This document shows positions 51,728 to 60,216 of a stretch of 64,000 bases of DNA, piece after piece. A program made the position numbers and the translations under genes. The stretch is from Candidatus Binatia bacterium (GTDB taxonomy: Bacteria > Desulfobacterota > Binatia > UBA12015). The notes beneath the pieces are model-generated. The model ran no database searches. It saw nothing but the letters and a program-made list of their open reading frames with translations, and was not told the origin of the DNA. The stretch lies in NCBI GenBank assembly GCA_029243485.1, contig JAQWRY010000075.1:124001-188000 (forward strand), in the 5' to 3' direction. Within the stretch, counting starts at the first letter, position 1, and every line of letters begins with the position of its first letter.

Positions 51728-52624
51728 ATGAGCGCGAAGAAAATCGAGAGCATCGGCGTCCTCGGTGCCGGCCAGATGGGCCTCGGCATCGCCCAGGTTG
51801 CGGCGAAAGCGGGCCTCAAGACCGTCCTGGTCAAAGCCACGCCCGGCGACACCGACCCCCTGAAGAAAAAGGTCGAAGGCGCATTCGGCCGCGACGTCGA
51901 CAAGGGTCGGATGGAAGCTGCCGACCGCGACGCGGCCCTCGGGCGCCTCAACGTCACGACCGACTTCCAGCAGCTCGGCCCATGCGACCTCATCATCGAG
52001 TCGATTCTCGAGGACCTGCCGACAAAGCACGACGCCTTCGGCCGCCTCGACGACATCTGCGACGAGGGCACCGTCTTCTCGAGCAACACGTCGACGCTCG
52101 GCATCACCGAGATGGCCGTGAAAACCAAGCGCCCGGACCGCTTCCTCGGCGTCCACTTCTTCAACCCGGCGCCTGCCATGAAGCTCGTGGAGATCGCCCC
52201 GACGATCTCGACCGACCCCGACGTCACCAAGGCCGTCCACGAAGTGGTTGCGGGCATGGGGAAGACCCCGGTTCTGGTCAAGGACTCGACCGGCTTCGTC
52301 GTAAACCGGCTTCTCGTGCCCTACATGATCGACGCCATGCACGAGTGGGCGCGCGGCACCGCATCCATCCAGGACATCGACACGGCGATGTGCAACGGAG
52401 CAGCCCACCCGATGGGGCCGTTCACGCTCGCAGACTTCATCGGGCTCGATGTGGTCTTCCACATGGCAACGAACCTCCTCGACGAGTACCAGGAGGCGCG
52501 CTTTGCTCCGCCTCCTGTCCTGCGTCGCATGATGTTGTCCGGTCAGCTCGGTCGTAAGACCAAGCTCGGCTTCTACGACTACAGCTCGAAGCCGGCCGGC
52601 GTGAATCCCGCGCTGACCCGCTGA
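51728..52624 (+). CDS. hbd: 3-hydroxybutyryl-CoA dehydrogenase
   Basis: 298 residues. NAD(P)-binding Rossmann motif IGVLGAGQMGLGIAQVAAKA at the N-terminus; active-site residues His143 and Asn146 (GVHFFNPAP) and Glu155 (KLVEI). The C-terminal helical domain has FVVNRLLVPYMIDAMHEWAR and MGPFTLADFIGLDV. Reduces acetoacetyl-CoA to 3-hydroxybutyryl-CoA or the reverse. Next to ecm and mcd, a role in acetyl-CoA assimilation or butyryl-CoA metabolism is likely. Start ATG at 51728 with AGGAGA upstream. Confidence 0.9.
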   Translation: MSAKKIESIGVLGAGQMGLGIAQVAAKAGLKTVLVKATPGDTDPLKKKVEGAFGRDVDKGRMEAADRDAALGRLNVTTDFQQLGPCDLIIESILEDLPTKHDAFGRLDDICDEGTVFSSNTSTLGITEMAVKTKRPDRFLGVHFFNPAPAMKLVEIAPTISTDPDVTKAVHEVVAGMGKTPVLVKDSTGFVVNRLLVPYMIDAMHEWARGTASIQDIDTAMCNGAAHPMGPFTLADFIGLDVVFHMATNLLDEYQEARFAPPPVLRRMMLSGQLGRKTKLGFYDYSSKPAGVNPALTR

Positions 52625-52762
52625 ATAGTGACGAGTTCCTGACGATTCGGCGAGATCGAGTCGACCAAGCGACACTTCTTGCCCATGCGGGGCCCGCGTT
52701 GCGGGCTCCCGCTGTGGCACGGAATCCGCTCTTCTATCTCTTCGCGGGGGGACCACGAAGAG

Positions 52763-53170
52763 ATGTCGACCACTACGAAATGGCGGGTGATTACACCTGC
52801 ACTGCTGGCGGAGTTGCCGGATCGGCCCGGCGTCTTCGAAATCGGGAACCTGGTACGCACGGTTCTGTTCATCGGATTCGCTCCCTGCGGGATCGCGGCC
52901 GATCTGCGCGAGGCACTTACGACGCCGCGGCTCCTGTCCAGAGCGCACTGCATCCGGTTCGAGGTTTCGGATGAGGGGGAAGACCGGGCCCGCGAGCGTC
53001 TCGCCGAGTATCGCAGAGTGCATGCCGGTATCCTTCCCTACGCCCACCGGCACGACCCGTTGACCAGCCTGCTGGATGCCCGACGCCCGCCGGCCCGCGC
53101 GCTGCCGCTGGCCCGACCGGGCCGCAAGTCTGGACCGGCGACCTTCCGGCGATCTTCGCCCGGCGCCTGA
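52763..53170 (+). CDS. Small GIY-YIG-like protein of unknown function
   Basis: 135 residues from the ATG at 52763. A compact N-terminal domain has LPDRPGVFEIGN and, 14 residues on, VLFIGFAP, spaced like the GVY and YIG elements of the GIY-YIG nuclease fold, then helix IAADLREAL and strand CIRFEVSDEGEDRARERLAE. The catalytic Arg/Glu pair cannot be assigned, so activity is doubtful. The last 40 residues are Arg/Pro-rich and poorly structured. A preceding GGGGGGACC stretch is a weak ribosome binding site. Downstream of hbd by 138 bp. Confidence 0.55.
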   Translation: MSTTTKWRVITPALLAELPDRPGVFEIGNLVRTVLFIGFAPCGIAADLREALTTPRLLSRAHCIRFEVSDEGEDRARERLAEYRRVHAGILPYAHRHDPLTSLLDARRPPARALPLARPGRKSGPATFRRSSPGA

Positions 53171-53243
53171 GCGCCGCACACACGATCGGCACGCCGCTTG
53201 TCAGATTCGCGGCGAGACGGGGCTGTCCTTCGAAGGTCCGCCC

Positions 53244-54359
53244 TCAGGCGCCCGGCAGCCGCAGCGTGAAGACCGCTCCCTGCGGATCCCGTCCGGCGAC
53301 CTCCAGAGAGCCCCCGTGTGCACGCGCGACACACTGCGCGACGAACAGCCCGATCCCGAGCCCGCCCGACCGCGTCGAGTAAAACGGTTCGAAGATCTTG
53401 GTGCGATGCTCCTCCGAGACCCCTTCCCCTCCATCCGACACTTCGATGTGGATACGCGCCTCGCCCCCCGGCTCTCGGGTGGAGCGCACCGAAACCTCGA
53501 CGCTCCCTCCCTGCGGAGAAAAGGCCATCGCGTTGTCGAGCAGGATCACCAGAGCCTGCTTCACGGCCTCGCGGCCGGCGAGGACCAACGGCAAGTCGTC
53601 CCCACTGCGGGCCACGTAGTGGATCCCCTTCTCCGTGGTGCTCCCCTGAACGTAGAGCTCGAGCTCCCGCAGGAGCTCGGGCATCGGCCACGGGGCCTCG
53701 CCGCCCGAAAGCGGGATCGCAACCGCCTGCATCATGCTCTGGATCAGAGCGCGGATCCGCTTCAGCTCGGTCAGGACCAGGGCGTAGTACTCGGTTCGGA
53801 ACTCCTCGTCGGTCTCGTATCGTTCCGGGAGCAGCTCGAGAAACGTCCGAACGGTAGTGAGCGGGTTGTTCAGGTTGTGGGCGATGCCGGCCATCAACGT
53901 GTTGAGAGATGCGAGATGTTCCGCACGGGCGAGGCGACGTTCGAGAGCCGCGTGAGCCGAGCGCATACGAACCCGCTCCAGAACCTCTCGGATCACGAAG
54001 GGCAGGATCGAGACGTATCCCTCTTCCTTCACGATGTAGTCCTCTGCCCCAATCTTCATCGCCTCGACGGCAACCTCGGGCGAGGTGCTCGTCGTGACCA
54101 GAACCACAGCCTCCTCTCGCTCGTCCTCACGAATCGACCGTAGGACCTCGAGACCGTCCCCATCCGGGAGCTGGAAGTCGAGCAGGCAGAGATCAAACTG
54201 GCCCTCTGCCAACGCCTCACGCGCGCCGGCGACGGTCGTCACCAGCCGAACCGTCGCGGTCGGCATCTCCGCCTCGATCTCGTCTCGCATGAGCCCGGCG
54301 TGGCGCGAGTTGTCCTCGACGACGAGGATCCGCGTGCTTTCGTCCGGAAGTCCCGTCAT
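53244..54359 (-). CDS. Hybrid response regulator-histidine kinase (REC-HisKA-HATPase)
   Basis: 371 residues, no membrane segment. Residues 10-125 form a receiver domain: acidic pocket Glu15/Asp16, phospho-acceptor Asp61 (CLLDFQLPDGDG), Lys111 (EDYIVKE). A kinase follows: His161 in the H-box AGIAHNLNNPLTT, N-box around Asn276 (VILLDNAMAF) and G-boxes EVSDGGEGVS and GGLGIGLFVA. There is no output domain, so it passes signal by phosphotransfer. Its ATG at 54359 overlaps the TGA of the upstream membrane kinase, so the two are almost certainly translated together and act as a pair. Last gene of the fabF operon. Confidence 0.9.
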   Translation of the reverse strand: MTGLPDESTRILVVEDNSRHAGLMRDEIEAEMPTATVRLVTTVAGAREALAEGQFDLCLLDFQLPDGDGLEVLRSIREDEREEAVVLVTTSTSPEVAVEAMKIGAEDYIVKEEGYVSILPFVIREVLERVRMRSAHAALERRLARAEHLASLNTLMAGIAHNLNNPLTTVRTFLELLPERYETDEEFRTEYYALVLTELKRIRALIQSMMQAVAIPLSGGEAPWPMPELLRELELYVQGSTTEKGIHYVARSGDDLPLVLAGREAVKQALVILLDNAMAFSPQGGSVEVSVRSTREPGGEARIHIEVSDGGEGVSEEHRTKIFEPFYSTRSGGLGIGLFVAQCVARAHGGSLEVAGRDPQGAVFTLRLPGA

Positions 54360-55717
54360 GCGCTGGCCTCGTCGCGGCCCGGGAGGCACACACGAAACGT
54401 GCTGCCCTGCCCCAGTGCGCTCTCGACCTCGATCCGCCCGCCGTAGCGCTCCACGATCCTCTTCACGATGGCGAGCCCCACACCGTGGCCATCCGGACCG
54501 CCGGTGGTGGCCCCGGGTTCCGGGACGCGGTGGTAGAGCTGAAAGACCCGCTCTCGCTGACGTTCACTGATACCGATTCCATTGTCGCGCACGAAGTACT
54601 CGACCTCTCCATCTAGATGCATGCCCTCGACTTCGATCCGAGGTGCCTCCTCGTCGCCGATGTATTTGCAGGCGTTGTCGATCAAGTTGTCGAAGATATG
54701 CCTGATCTTGCTGTGGTCGGCAAAAACTCTGGGCATGGTTCCGATACGAATTTCGATGTTCTTCTGCTCCATCTGAGGACCCAGACGCCGCACGACGCGC
54801 CGCACAATGTCGTCGACATCGACCCATTCACGGGTCTCGATGCTCGGATCCGTTGCGCGGAAGAGTCGGAGTAAGTCCTCGAGCATCCGCGAGAGCGTGC
54901 GGGAGTCCTCGAGGAGATGGCGGACATACACCTGGCCCCGGTCCGAGAGTCGATCCTTCTCCTTGGTCGCAAGCTGCCGAGCGGTCTCCGTGGCGCCGAC
55001 GGCGACGTTCTTCAAGTCGTGCGAGACGATGTGGACGAGGTCGGCAATCTCCTGCGTCGCCGCGGCCAACTCCGCCGTACGTTCCGCGACGCGCCTCTCC
55101 AGCTCGAGATTATGCTCCTCGGCTATCGCCGCCGCGGAGCGAAGCTCGGCGTTGCTCTGCTTCAAATGGTCGGCGAGCGTCCCCCCGACGAACGCGAGCG
55201 CGAGGATGAATGCGGTACTCACGCCGAACGCGAGCACCTGGGCCGCCGCCGAAAGGTGGTGATCCCAAAGCTCGACCGGGGCAAGGACGCCGATGTTCTC
55301 CAAAAAAACCAGCGTCCCGAAGCTGAGCATCGAAGCCGCAGCGAGCCGCATCGCGACGCGCCGCGATTCACTCACCGCGGCGAACAGGACCAGCGAGTAG
55401 TACATGATCGTCGCGTACGGCGCGTCTGCGCCCCCGATGTAGTGGATGAGGACGGTCAGGAAGAGGATGTCAACGAGCCAGTGAGGGAAGAAATCGGAGA
55501 GCGGAAACCGACGGGCCTTCCCAACGAACCAATACGGCACGTTGATCGTCGCGAGCCCCGCCAGAATCGCGAGCGCCGGGTACGTACTCGTCGTCGGTGC
55601 CAGACGGAAAACCGCGAAGATCATCGCGACGAACGAGAAGACACCCGCCAGCGCGCTCCGCACGAGAAGCCCTTCGATAAAGAGCTCCCGTCGAGCTTCA
55701 AGCGACGGATCACTCAT
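54356..55717 (-). CDS. Membrane sensor histidine kinase
   Basis: 453 residues. Six hydrophobic segments between residues 20 and 182 form the membrane sensor part with short loops and no periplasmic domain. A coiled coil (NLELERRVAERTAELAAATQ) leads to the kinase: His233 (HIVSHDLKNVAVG), Asn348 (FDNLIDNACKY), Asp378 (VRDNGIGIS) and GHGVGLAIVKRI. The signal is probably sensed within or at the membrane, which would fit the lipid-type genes upstream in the operon. 3 bp from the acyltransferase gene. Confidence 0.9.
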   Translation of the reverse strand: MSDPSLEARRELFIEGLLVRSALAGVFSFVAMIFAVFRLAPTTSTYPALAILAGLATINVPYWFVGKARRFPLSDFFPHWLVDILFLTVLIHYIGGADAPYATIMYYSLVLFAAVSESRRVAMRLAAASMLSFGTLVFLENIGVLAPVELWDHHLSAAAQVLAFGVSTAFILALAFVGGTLADHLKQSNAELRSAAAIAEEHNLELERRVAERTAELAAATQEIADLVHIVSHDLKNVAVGATETARQLATKEKDRLSDRGQVYVRHLLEDSRTLSRMLEDLLRLFRATDPSIETREWVDVDDIVRRVVRRLGPQMEQKNIEIRIGTMPRVFADHSKIRHIFDNLIDNACKYIGDEEAPRIEVEGMHLDGEVEYFVRDNGIGISERQRERVFQLYHRVPEPGATTGGPDGHGVGLAIVKRIVERYGGRIEVESALGQGSTFRVCLPGRDEASA

Positions 55718-55720
55718 CGG

Positions 55721-56398
55721 CTAGTCACCCGCAGCGACGACCCGGGCGGCATCGCCCCGCGGGCGCTGCGCCGACGACGCCGAGTCCAGCGCAGATTGCA
55801 ATCGCTCAAGAAGGTCGGCGACCTCCAGAGAGCAGTCGACAGGCTGGCCCAAAGCAAGGTCGACCTGTGTCCCCTTGCGCGGGATCGCGACGGGCCCCGG
55901 CAGGGGGAGGGACAGCGAGCCTCGCACGCGAATCCCCAGGGGAACCGCGATGGCCTCGGACTGCCGTGCCAGCCGGGCGAACGACGAACCGACCTCGCGG
56001 TAGGGCCCCCGCCCGTCGACCGCGATACCGATGGAGCCCGTCGCTCGCACGAGCTTGCCGACGTCTCGGGCGAGCGTACCGGGTCGGCGATGGCGCAGCA
56101 GCATATGCTCCCAACCCAGACGACGCAGAACGTCCGCGGCGATCCCACCGCTCAGCGTCTCGTCGCACACGAATGCGAGATCTCGTCCCAGCAGACCGCC
56201 CCCCCGACAACCATACAACATCAACGGCAGAGCGCCCTCAATCCAGTAGTAAAGAATGAAATGTCGATTCGGGGAGTCCTGGCGGAGCTTCTGCCATGCC
56301 GCCTCGGCGGGCTCGACACCCTCGAGGCGGACGACTGGCGCCACCCAGCGAAGGTATCGCTCCAACGCCCACCCCGCCGCTCGCCTGAAGGCCGCCAC
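55721..56398 (-). CDS. DUF374-family lysophospholipid acyltransferase-like protein
   Basis: 225 residues. Short hydrophobic N-terminus then the DUF374 core: FILYYWIEGALPLMLYGCRG, ETLSGGIAADVLRRLGWEHM, SIGIAVDGRGPYREVG and ARQSEAIAVPLGIRVRG. Homologues transfer acyl groups in lipid A or lipid metabolism, but some lack the HX4D motif of the wider superfamily, and it is not obvious here. Placed between acp (9 bp) and the kinase gene (3 bp). Possibly uses acyl chains from the adjacent ACP. Confidence 0.75.
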   Translation of the reverse strand: MAAFRRAAGWALERYLRWVAPVVRLEGVEPAEAAWQKLRQDSPNRHFILYYWIEGALPLMLYGCRGGGLLGRDLAFVCDETLSGGIAADVLRRLGWEHMLLRHRRPGTLARDVGKLVRATGSIGIAVDGRGPYREVGSSFARLARQSEAIAVPLGIRVRGSLSLPLPGPVAIPRKGTQVDLALGQPVDCSLEVADLLERLQSALDSASSAQRPRGDAARVVAAGD

Positions 56399-56407
56399 GG
56401 CCCCCCT

Positions 56408-56650
56408 TCAGGCCGCCGCCGACGCCAGAACCTCGGCGATGTCAGCCACAGTGTCGAGCCGCCGCACACCGTCGAGGTCCAACTCGCAATCGAATTCTTC
56501 TTCCAGCGCGAAGAGGATGTTCGCCACCGCGATCGAGTCCATGCCGAGATCGGTCCGCAGCGAGCCAGCAGCGCGCACCTCCTCGGAGGTCGCCTGCAAC
56601 TCGATCGACAGCGCTCGGATCACCGCCTCGTGGGCCTTAGGCTGCGACAT
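56408..56650 (-). CDS. Acyl carrier protein
   Basis: 80 residues from the ATG at 56650, which overlaps the end of fabF by 14 bp. The phosphopantetheine attachment site is Ser39 in LGMDSIAVANIL; helix 2 and the acidic helix 3 are recognisable. The sequence diverges from housekeeping AcpP (which has DSLD), suggesting a specialised carrier rather than the fatty-acid-synthesis ACP. It is dedicated by position to the fabF and acyltransferase of this operon. Confidence 0.88.
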   Translation of the reverse strand: MSQPKAHEAVIRALSIELQATSEEVRAAGSLRTDLGMDSIAVANILFALEEEFDCELDLDGVRRLDTVADIAEVLASAAA

Positions 56651-57881
56651 CGCGATGCCGTCGGATGACCATGGCTCCGTTGCGAGAGCCAAAGCCGAAA
56701 CTCGTGGACAATGCCACGTCGACCCGAGCCGGTCGTGCGCAATGCGCCACATAGTCCAGATCACACTCGGGGTCCGGCTCGTCTAGGTTGATCGTCGGCG
56801 GCACGAACCCCTCCCTCATGCCGACGAGGGTCGCGGCCAACTCGACCGCGCCGCACGCACCCAGCGTATGGCCAACCATCGACTTGGTCGAACTCACCGG
56901 CGTCGACGAAGCCGACTCACCCAGGACTCGCCGCAGCACACGGGTCTCGAAGGCGTCGTTCTGCTTCGTCGCGGTCCCGTGGGCGTTCACGTAGTCGATC
57001 TCGGACGGCTCGACCCCTGCATCATCGAGTGCCTGCCGAATGGCACGCACCGCTTCGTCCCCACTCTCCGCTTGCGTGAAGTGATCTTCGGCGTCACAGG
57101 TCGCGCCATATCCCGCGACCTCCGCGTAGATTCGAGCGCCTCGCTCCTTCGCCGACTCGGCTCGCTCGAGAACGAAGACCGCTGCGCCCTCGCCCAACAC
57201 GAAGCCACTTCGATCAGCCGAGAACGGGCGCGAAGCCGTCCTCGGGTCGTCGTTGAAATCTCGCGGCATCGCACCGATGCGATCGAACGCGGCGAACAGA
57301 ACAGGAGCAAGGGGCGCATCGGTACCGCCCGCGAGCACTACATCGACCATCCGTCCTTCGAGAAGACCACGCGCGAGGCCGAACGCGTCGGTGCTGGAAG
57401 TGCAAGCACTCGAAACGGTCAGGACCGGGCCTTTTGCACCGAACTGAATCGCGCATTCGGAGGCGATCGACCCGTTGTGCGCATAGGCCGGGAACATCGG
57501 GTTCATGCGCCGAAGCCCCCGCTCGACGAAGATCAGCCCCTGCTCGAACTGATACGAGCCCGGCCCACCGCTGCTGCCGAGCAACACGCCGACGCGCCCG
57601 GCGTCGGCCCACGTGGGCATGCGCGCGTCGTCGATCGCCAGACGCGCCGCGGCGACACCGAGTTGAACGACCCGTGGCAGGGACCGCGCCTCGCGCAACG
57701 CCATGAAGTCGGCCGGACGGAAATCCAAGACCTCCGCGGCGACGCGACAGCCATACGGACTCGAATCGAATGCGGAGAGTGGCCCCGTACCGGACACGCC
57801 CGAGCGCAAAGATTCGGAAAAGGCAGGGAGCCCGATTCCAATCGGAGTGACGCAACCCATGCCCGTGATGACCACGGCCAT
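56637..57881 (-). CDS. Beta-ketoacyl-ACP synthase II-like (FabF family)
   Basis: 414-residue condensing enzyme. The Cys-His-His triad is Cys160 (VSSACTSSTDAFG), His301 (VNAHGTATKQND) and His338 (STKSMVGHTLGACGAVELAA), with Lys333. GMGCVTPIG opens the thiolase fold. Normal FabF length. The variant HGTATKQND and divergence from housekeeping FabF suggest a specialised condensing enzyme for a particular acyl chain. First gene of the fabF-acp-acyltransferase-kinase-kinase operon. Confidence 0.88.
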   Translation of the reverse strand: MAVVITGMGCVTPIGIGLPAFSESLRSGVSGTGPLSAFDSSPYGCRVAAEVLDFRPADFMALREARSLPRVVQLGVAAARLAIDDARMPTWADAGRVGVLLGSSGGPGSYQFEQGLIFVERGLRRMNPMFPAYAHNGSIASECAIQFGAKGPVLTVSSACTSSTDAFGLARGLLEGRMVDVVLAGGTDAPLAPVLFAAFDRIGAMPRDFNDDPRTASRPFSADRSGFVLGEGAAVFVLERAESAKERGARIYAEVAGYGATCDAEDHFTQAESGDEAVRAIRQALDDAGVEPSEIDYVNAHGTATKQNDAFETRVLRRVLGESASSTPVSSTKSMVGHTLGACGAVELAATLVGMREGFVPPTINLDEPDPECDLDYVAHCARPARVDVALSTSFGFGSRNGAMVIRRHRDVAA

Positions 57882-57988
57882 GGGGGAACGGTCTCAAACC
57901 CCTAGGCGGAACGCAACCGATTCATGCCATGAAGCTACGGGTAATCCCTTAATTAAATAGAGGTCTTACCCAGCTTCACATTCGGCCG

Positions 57989-59077
57989 CTACCGAGCGGC
58001 CCGTCGACGCGTCTTGGATGCCCCGGCAGGCCGAGACGTGGCCGACGCCTTCACGAGCTTCGCGAGGTTGCGCTTGTACGACGACTTCGCCACACCGTTC
58101 TCGGTGATGATGGCCGTTACGAGCTTCGCCGGCGTCACGTCGAAGGCAGGGTTCGCGACCTTCACGCCCTTGGGCACCCCGGGCTTTCCGCGGAAGTGGC
58201 TGACCTCTTCCGGCGCGCGTTCCTCGATCGGAATCTTCGTACCGTTCGGACAGGCGAGGTCGATCGAACTGGTCGGCGCCGCAACGTAGAACGGGATTCC
58301 GTGCCGCGCCGCGAGAACGGCCACCATATACGTGCCGATCTTATTCGCCACATCGCCGTTGGCGGCCGTGCGATCGGTACCCACGACGACCGCGTCGATC
58401 GCACCCTTCTGCATGAAATGGCCGGCCATATTGTCGGTGATCACGGTGACCGGGCAGCGGGCTCGCTTGAGTTCCCATGCGGTGAGGCGCGCGCCCTGGA
58501 GAACCGGGCGGGTTTCATCGGCGAACACCGAGAGCTTCTTCCCCGCATCGCGGGCCGCGAGAATCACGCCAAGAGCGGTACCGATGCCCGCAGTCGCGAG
58601 GCCGCCGGCGTTGCAATGCGTGAGGATGGTTCCCTTCGACGGGAGGAGCTCCGCGCCGAACTCGCTCAGGCGGCGGTTCGCATCGAGGTCTTCTCGGTAG
58701 ACCGCCAAAGCCTCGGCCTCCAACAGGTTCCGAAGCGTGTCGACGGACATGCGGCTGTTCTCGCGGACGACCCGGCGCATGCGCTCGATTGCCCAGAACA
58801 GGTTCACTGCCGTCGGACGCGCAGCGGCAAAGGCCCGACACAGCTTGTCGAACTCCTTCGAGAACCGCGCTTGCGGCAATTTCTGAGCCCCGAGGGCCAG
58901 GCCCATGGCCGCGGAGACGCCGATCGCAGGAGCGCCGCGGACCACCAGATCGCGAATCGCCTCGATCACTTCCTTCGGATCTTTGTAGAGGCGGTAGACT
59001 TCTCGATTCGGCAAGAGCCGCTGGTCCAGCATGACCACGCGACCCTTCTTCCATTCCACGGTGCGAACTTTTTTCAT
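57989..59077 (-). CDS. mtnA: S-methyl-5-thioribose-1-phosphate isomerase
   Basis: Methionine salvage enzyme that isomerises 5-methylthioribose-1-phosphate to the ribulose form. 362 residues from the ATG at 59077. RGAPAIGVSAAMGLALGA is the signature; catalytic Cys155 (ILTHCNAGGLAT) and Asp235 (VVGTDRTAANGD) are present. The C-terminus adds a basic tail of about 20 residues (TSRPAGASKTRRRAAR). An upstream open frame of 98 codons has no similarity and overlaps the divergent gene, so it is not part of the gene. No other mtn gene is in the window. Confidence 0.93.
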   Translation of the reverse strand: MKKVRTVEWKKGRVVMLDQRLLPNREVYRLYKDPKEVIEAIRDLVVRGAPAIGVSAAMGLALGAQKLPQARFSKEFDKLCRAFAAARPTAVNLFWAIERMRRVVRENSRMSVDTLRNLLEAEALAVYREDLDANRRLSEFGAELLPSKGTILTHCNAGGLATAGIGTALGVILAARDAGKKLSVFADETRPVLQGARLTAWELKRARCPVTVITDNMAGHFMQKGAIDAVVVGTDRTAANGDVANKIGTYMVAVLAARHGIPFYVAAPTSSIDLACPNGTKIPIEERAPEEVSHFRGKPGVPKGVKVANPAFDVTPAKLVTAIITENGVAKSSYKRNLAKLVKASATSRPAGASKTRRRAAR

Positions 59078-59171
59078 GTAGCCAGCGATTGTACCGGCCG
59101 CGCGCGCCCCGAACAAGACGATTTGCCGCACCCGCCTTGACTTCAGTCCCCAGCCAGCATCCTCTCCCGCC

Positions 59172-59621
59172 ATGGCCGAAGCGCCACAGGAATACGAAGT
59201 CGAGATCGCCGCCAACATCGACGGATGCATCGAGGTCCTGACCGACTTCGAGCAGTATCCCGTGTGGAGCTCGCCCATTCTCGAGGCAAAGATCCTCACG
59301 CAACACCCGGATGGACGCGCCCACCATGTCGGGTTCGCTCTGGACATGCGCATCCGGACCCTGCGGTACACGCTCGCCTACGAGTACGACCTGCCGTCGC
59401 AGATTTCGTGGAGCCTGCTGGAGGGCGACCTCACGAACGTGAGTGGCTCCTACCGACTCGAAGGTACGCCCCAGGGCCACGTCATCGCGACGTGCCGACA
59501 AGAGATCGATCTCGGCTTCTGGGTCCCCGGCGCGATCCGCCGCATGGCCGAGCGTCAGGCGCTTCGCGACTCCGTCCTCGAGTTCAAGACGCAGGCGGAA
59601 CAGAAGCACGGACTCGCGTGA
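59172..59621 (+). CDS. START/SRPBCC-fold protein (cyclase/dehydrase or RatA-like)
   Basis: 149 residues with the coenzyme-Q-binding/polyketide-cyclase pattern: EVEIAANIDGCIEVLTDFEQ YPVW at the start, LRYTLAYEYDLPSQISWSLL in the middle and a long C-terminal helix. These proteins bind hydrophobic ligands such as quinones, or act as RatA toxins on ribosomes; the substrate here is unknown. Divergent from mtnA by about 95 bp. Confidence 0.78.
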   Translation: MAEAPQEYEVEIAANIDGCIEVLTDFEQYPVWSSPILEAKILTQHPDGRAHHVGFALDMRIRTLRYTLAYEYDLPSQISWSLLEGDLTNVSGSYRLEGTPQGHVIATCRQEIDLGFWVPGAIRRMAERQALRDSVLEFKTQAEQKHGLA

Positions 59622-59674
59622 CGGGACAGGCGACCGCCGATGAGCGGCCACCCGCCCCGCCCCATTCCGCCCCC

Positions 59675-60019
59675 TCAGCGCTTCTGCTTCGCGCTCGTCG
59701 CCTGTCGCTCGGGCTGGCCGACCTGGACGTGCTCACGGAGCTTGTCGACCAACGCATTCCCGATGCCGGGGACCTCACTCAACTCGTCCGCCGAGTCGAA
59801 AGGCGCCTCCTCGCGCCGCTCGATGATCGCGCGGGCCCGCGCGGGCCCGATGCCCGGGAGCGACGTCAGCTCCTCGAGCGACGCTTCGTTCAGATCGACC
59901 TGCGCGTCCGCCATCGATGCGCTCGGCAGCCCGAGAACCAAACCGAGCATCAACGCAACCGCGGTCGCAACCGCGCGCCCTCGGACGAGCGTCTTTCCAG
60001 TCTTCCAAAATGCCTTCAT
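59675..60019 (-). CDS. ComEA-like exported helix-hairpin-helix protein
   Basis: 114 residues from the ATG at 60019. Signal/anchor segment (VATAVALMLGLVLGLPSASM), then two helix-hairpin-helix motifs, LTSLPGIGPARARAIIERRE and LSEVPGIGNALVDKLREH. That is the DNA-binding part of ComEA, the periplasmic receptor for DNA uptake. A short Lys/Gln-rich tail follows. No comEC or other uptake gene is adjacent, so its part in transformation is unproven. GGTGG ribosome binding site. Confidence 0.83.
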   Translation of the reverse strand: MKAFWKTGKTLVRGRAVATAVALMLGLVLGLPSASMADAQVDLNEASLEELTSLPGIGPARARAIIERREEAPFDSADELSEVPGIGNALVDKLREHVQVGQPERQATSAKQKR

Positions 60020-60216
60020 CGTCCACCACCTTGCGCAGGATTTGGGCCTGCGCTTCTTTCCGGCGCGTCGCGTTACCGTGCGCACCTAGCCTTGGCTGAA
60101 AGCATCGCGGGGGAAACGACGCGTCGAGGTAACCACGATCTATCCCCGCGCGCGTCGGTGCGGCAAGGCGTTCTCATGTGGGCGGACGCAAGACTCTTCG
60201 CAACATCGGGAGGGAA

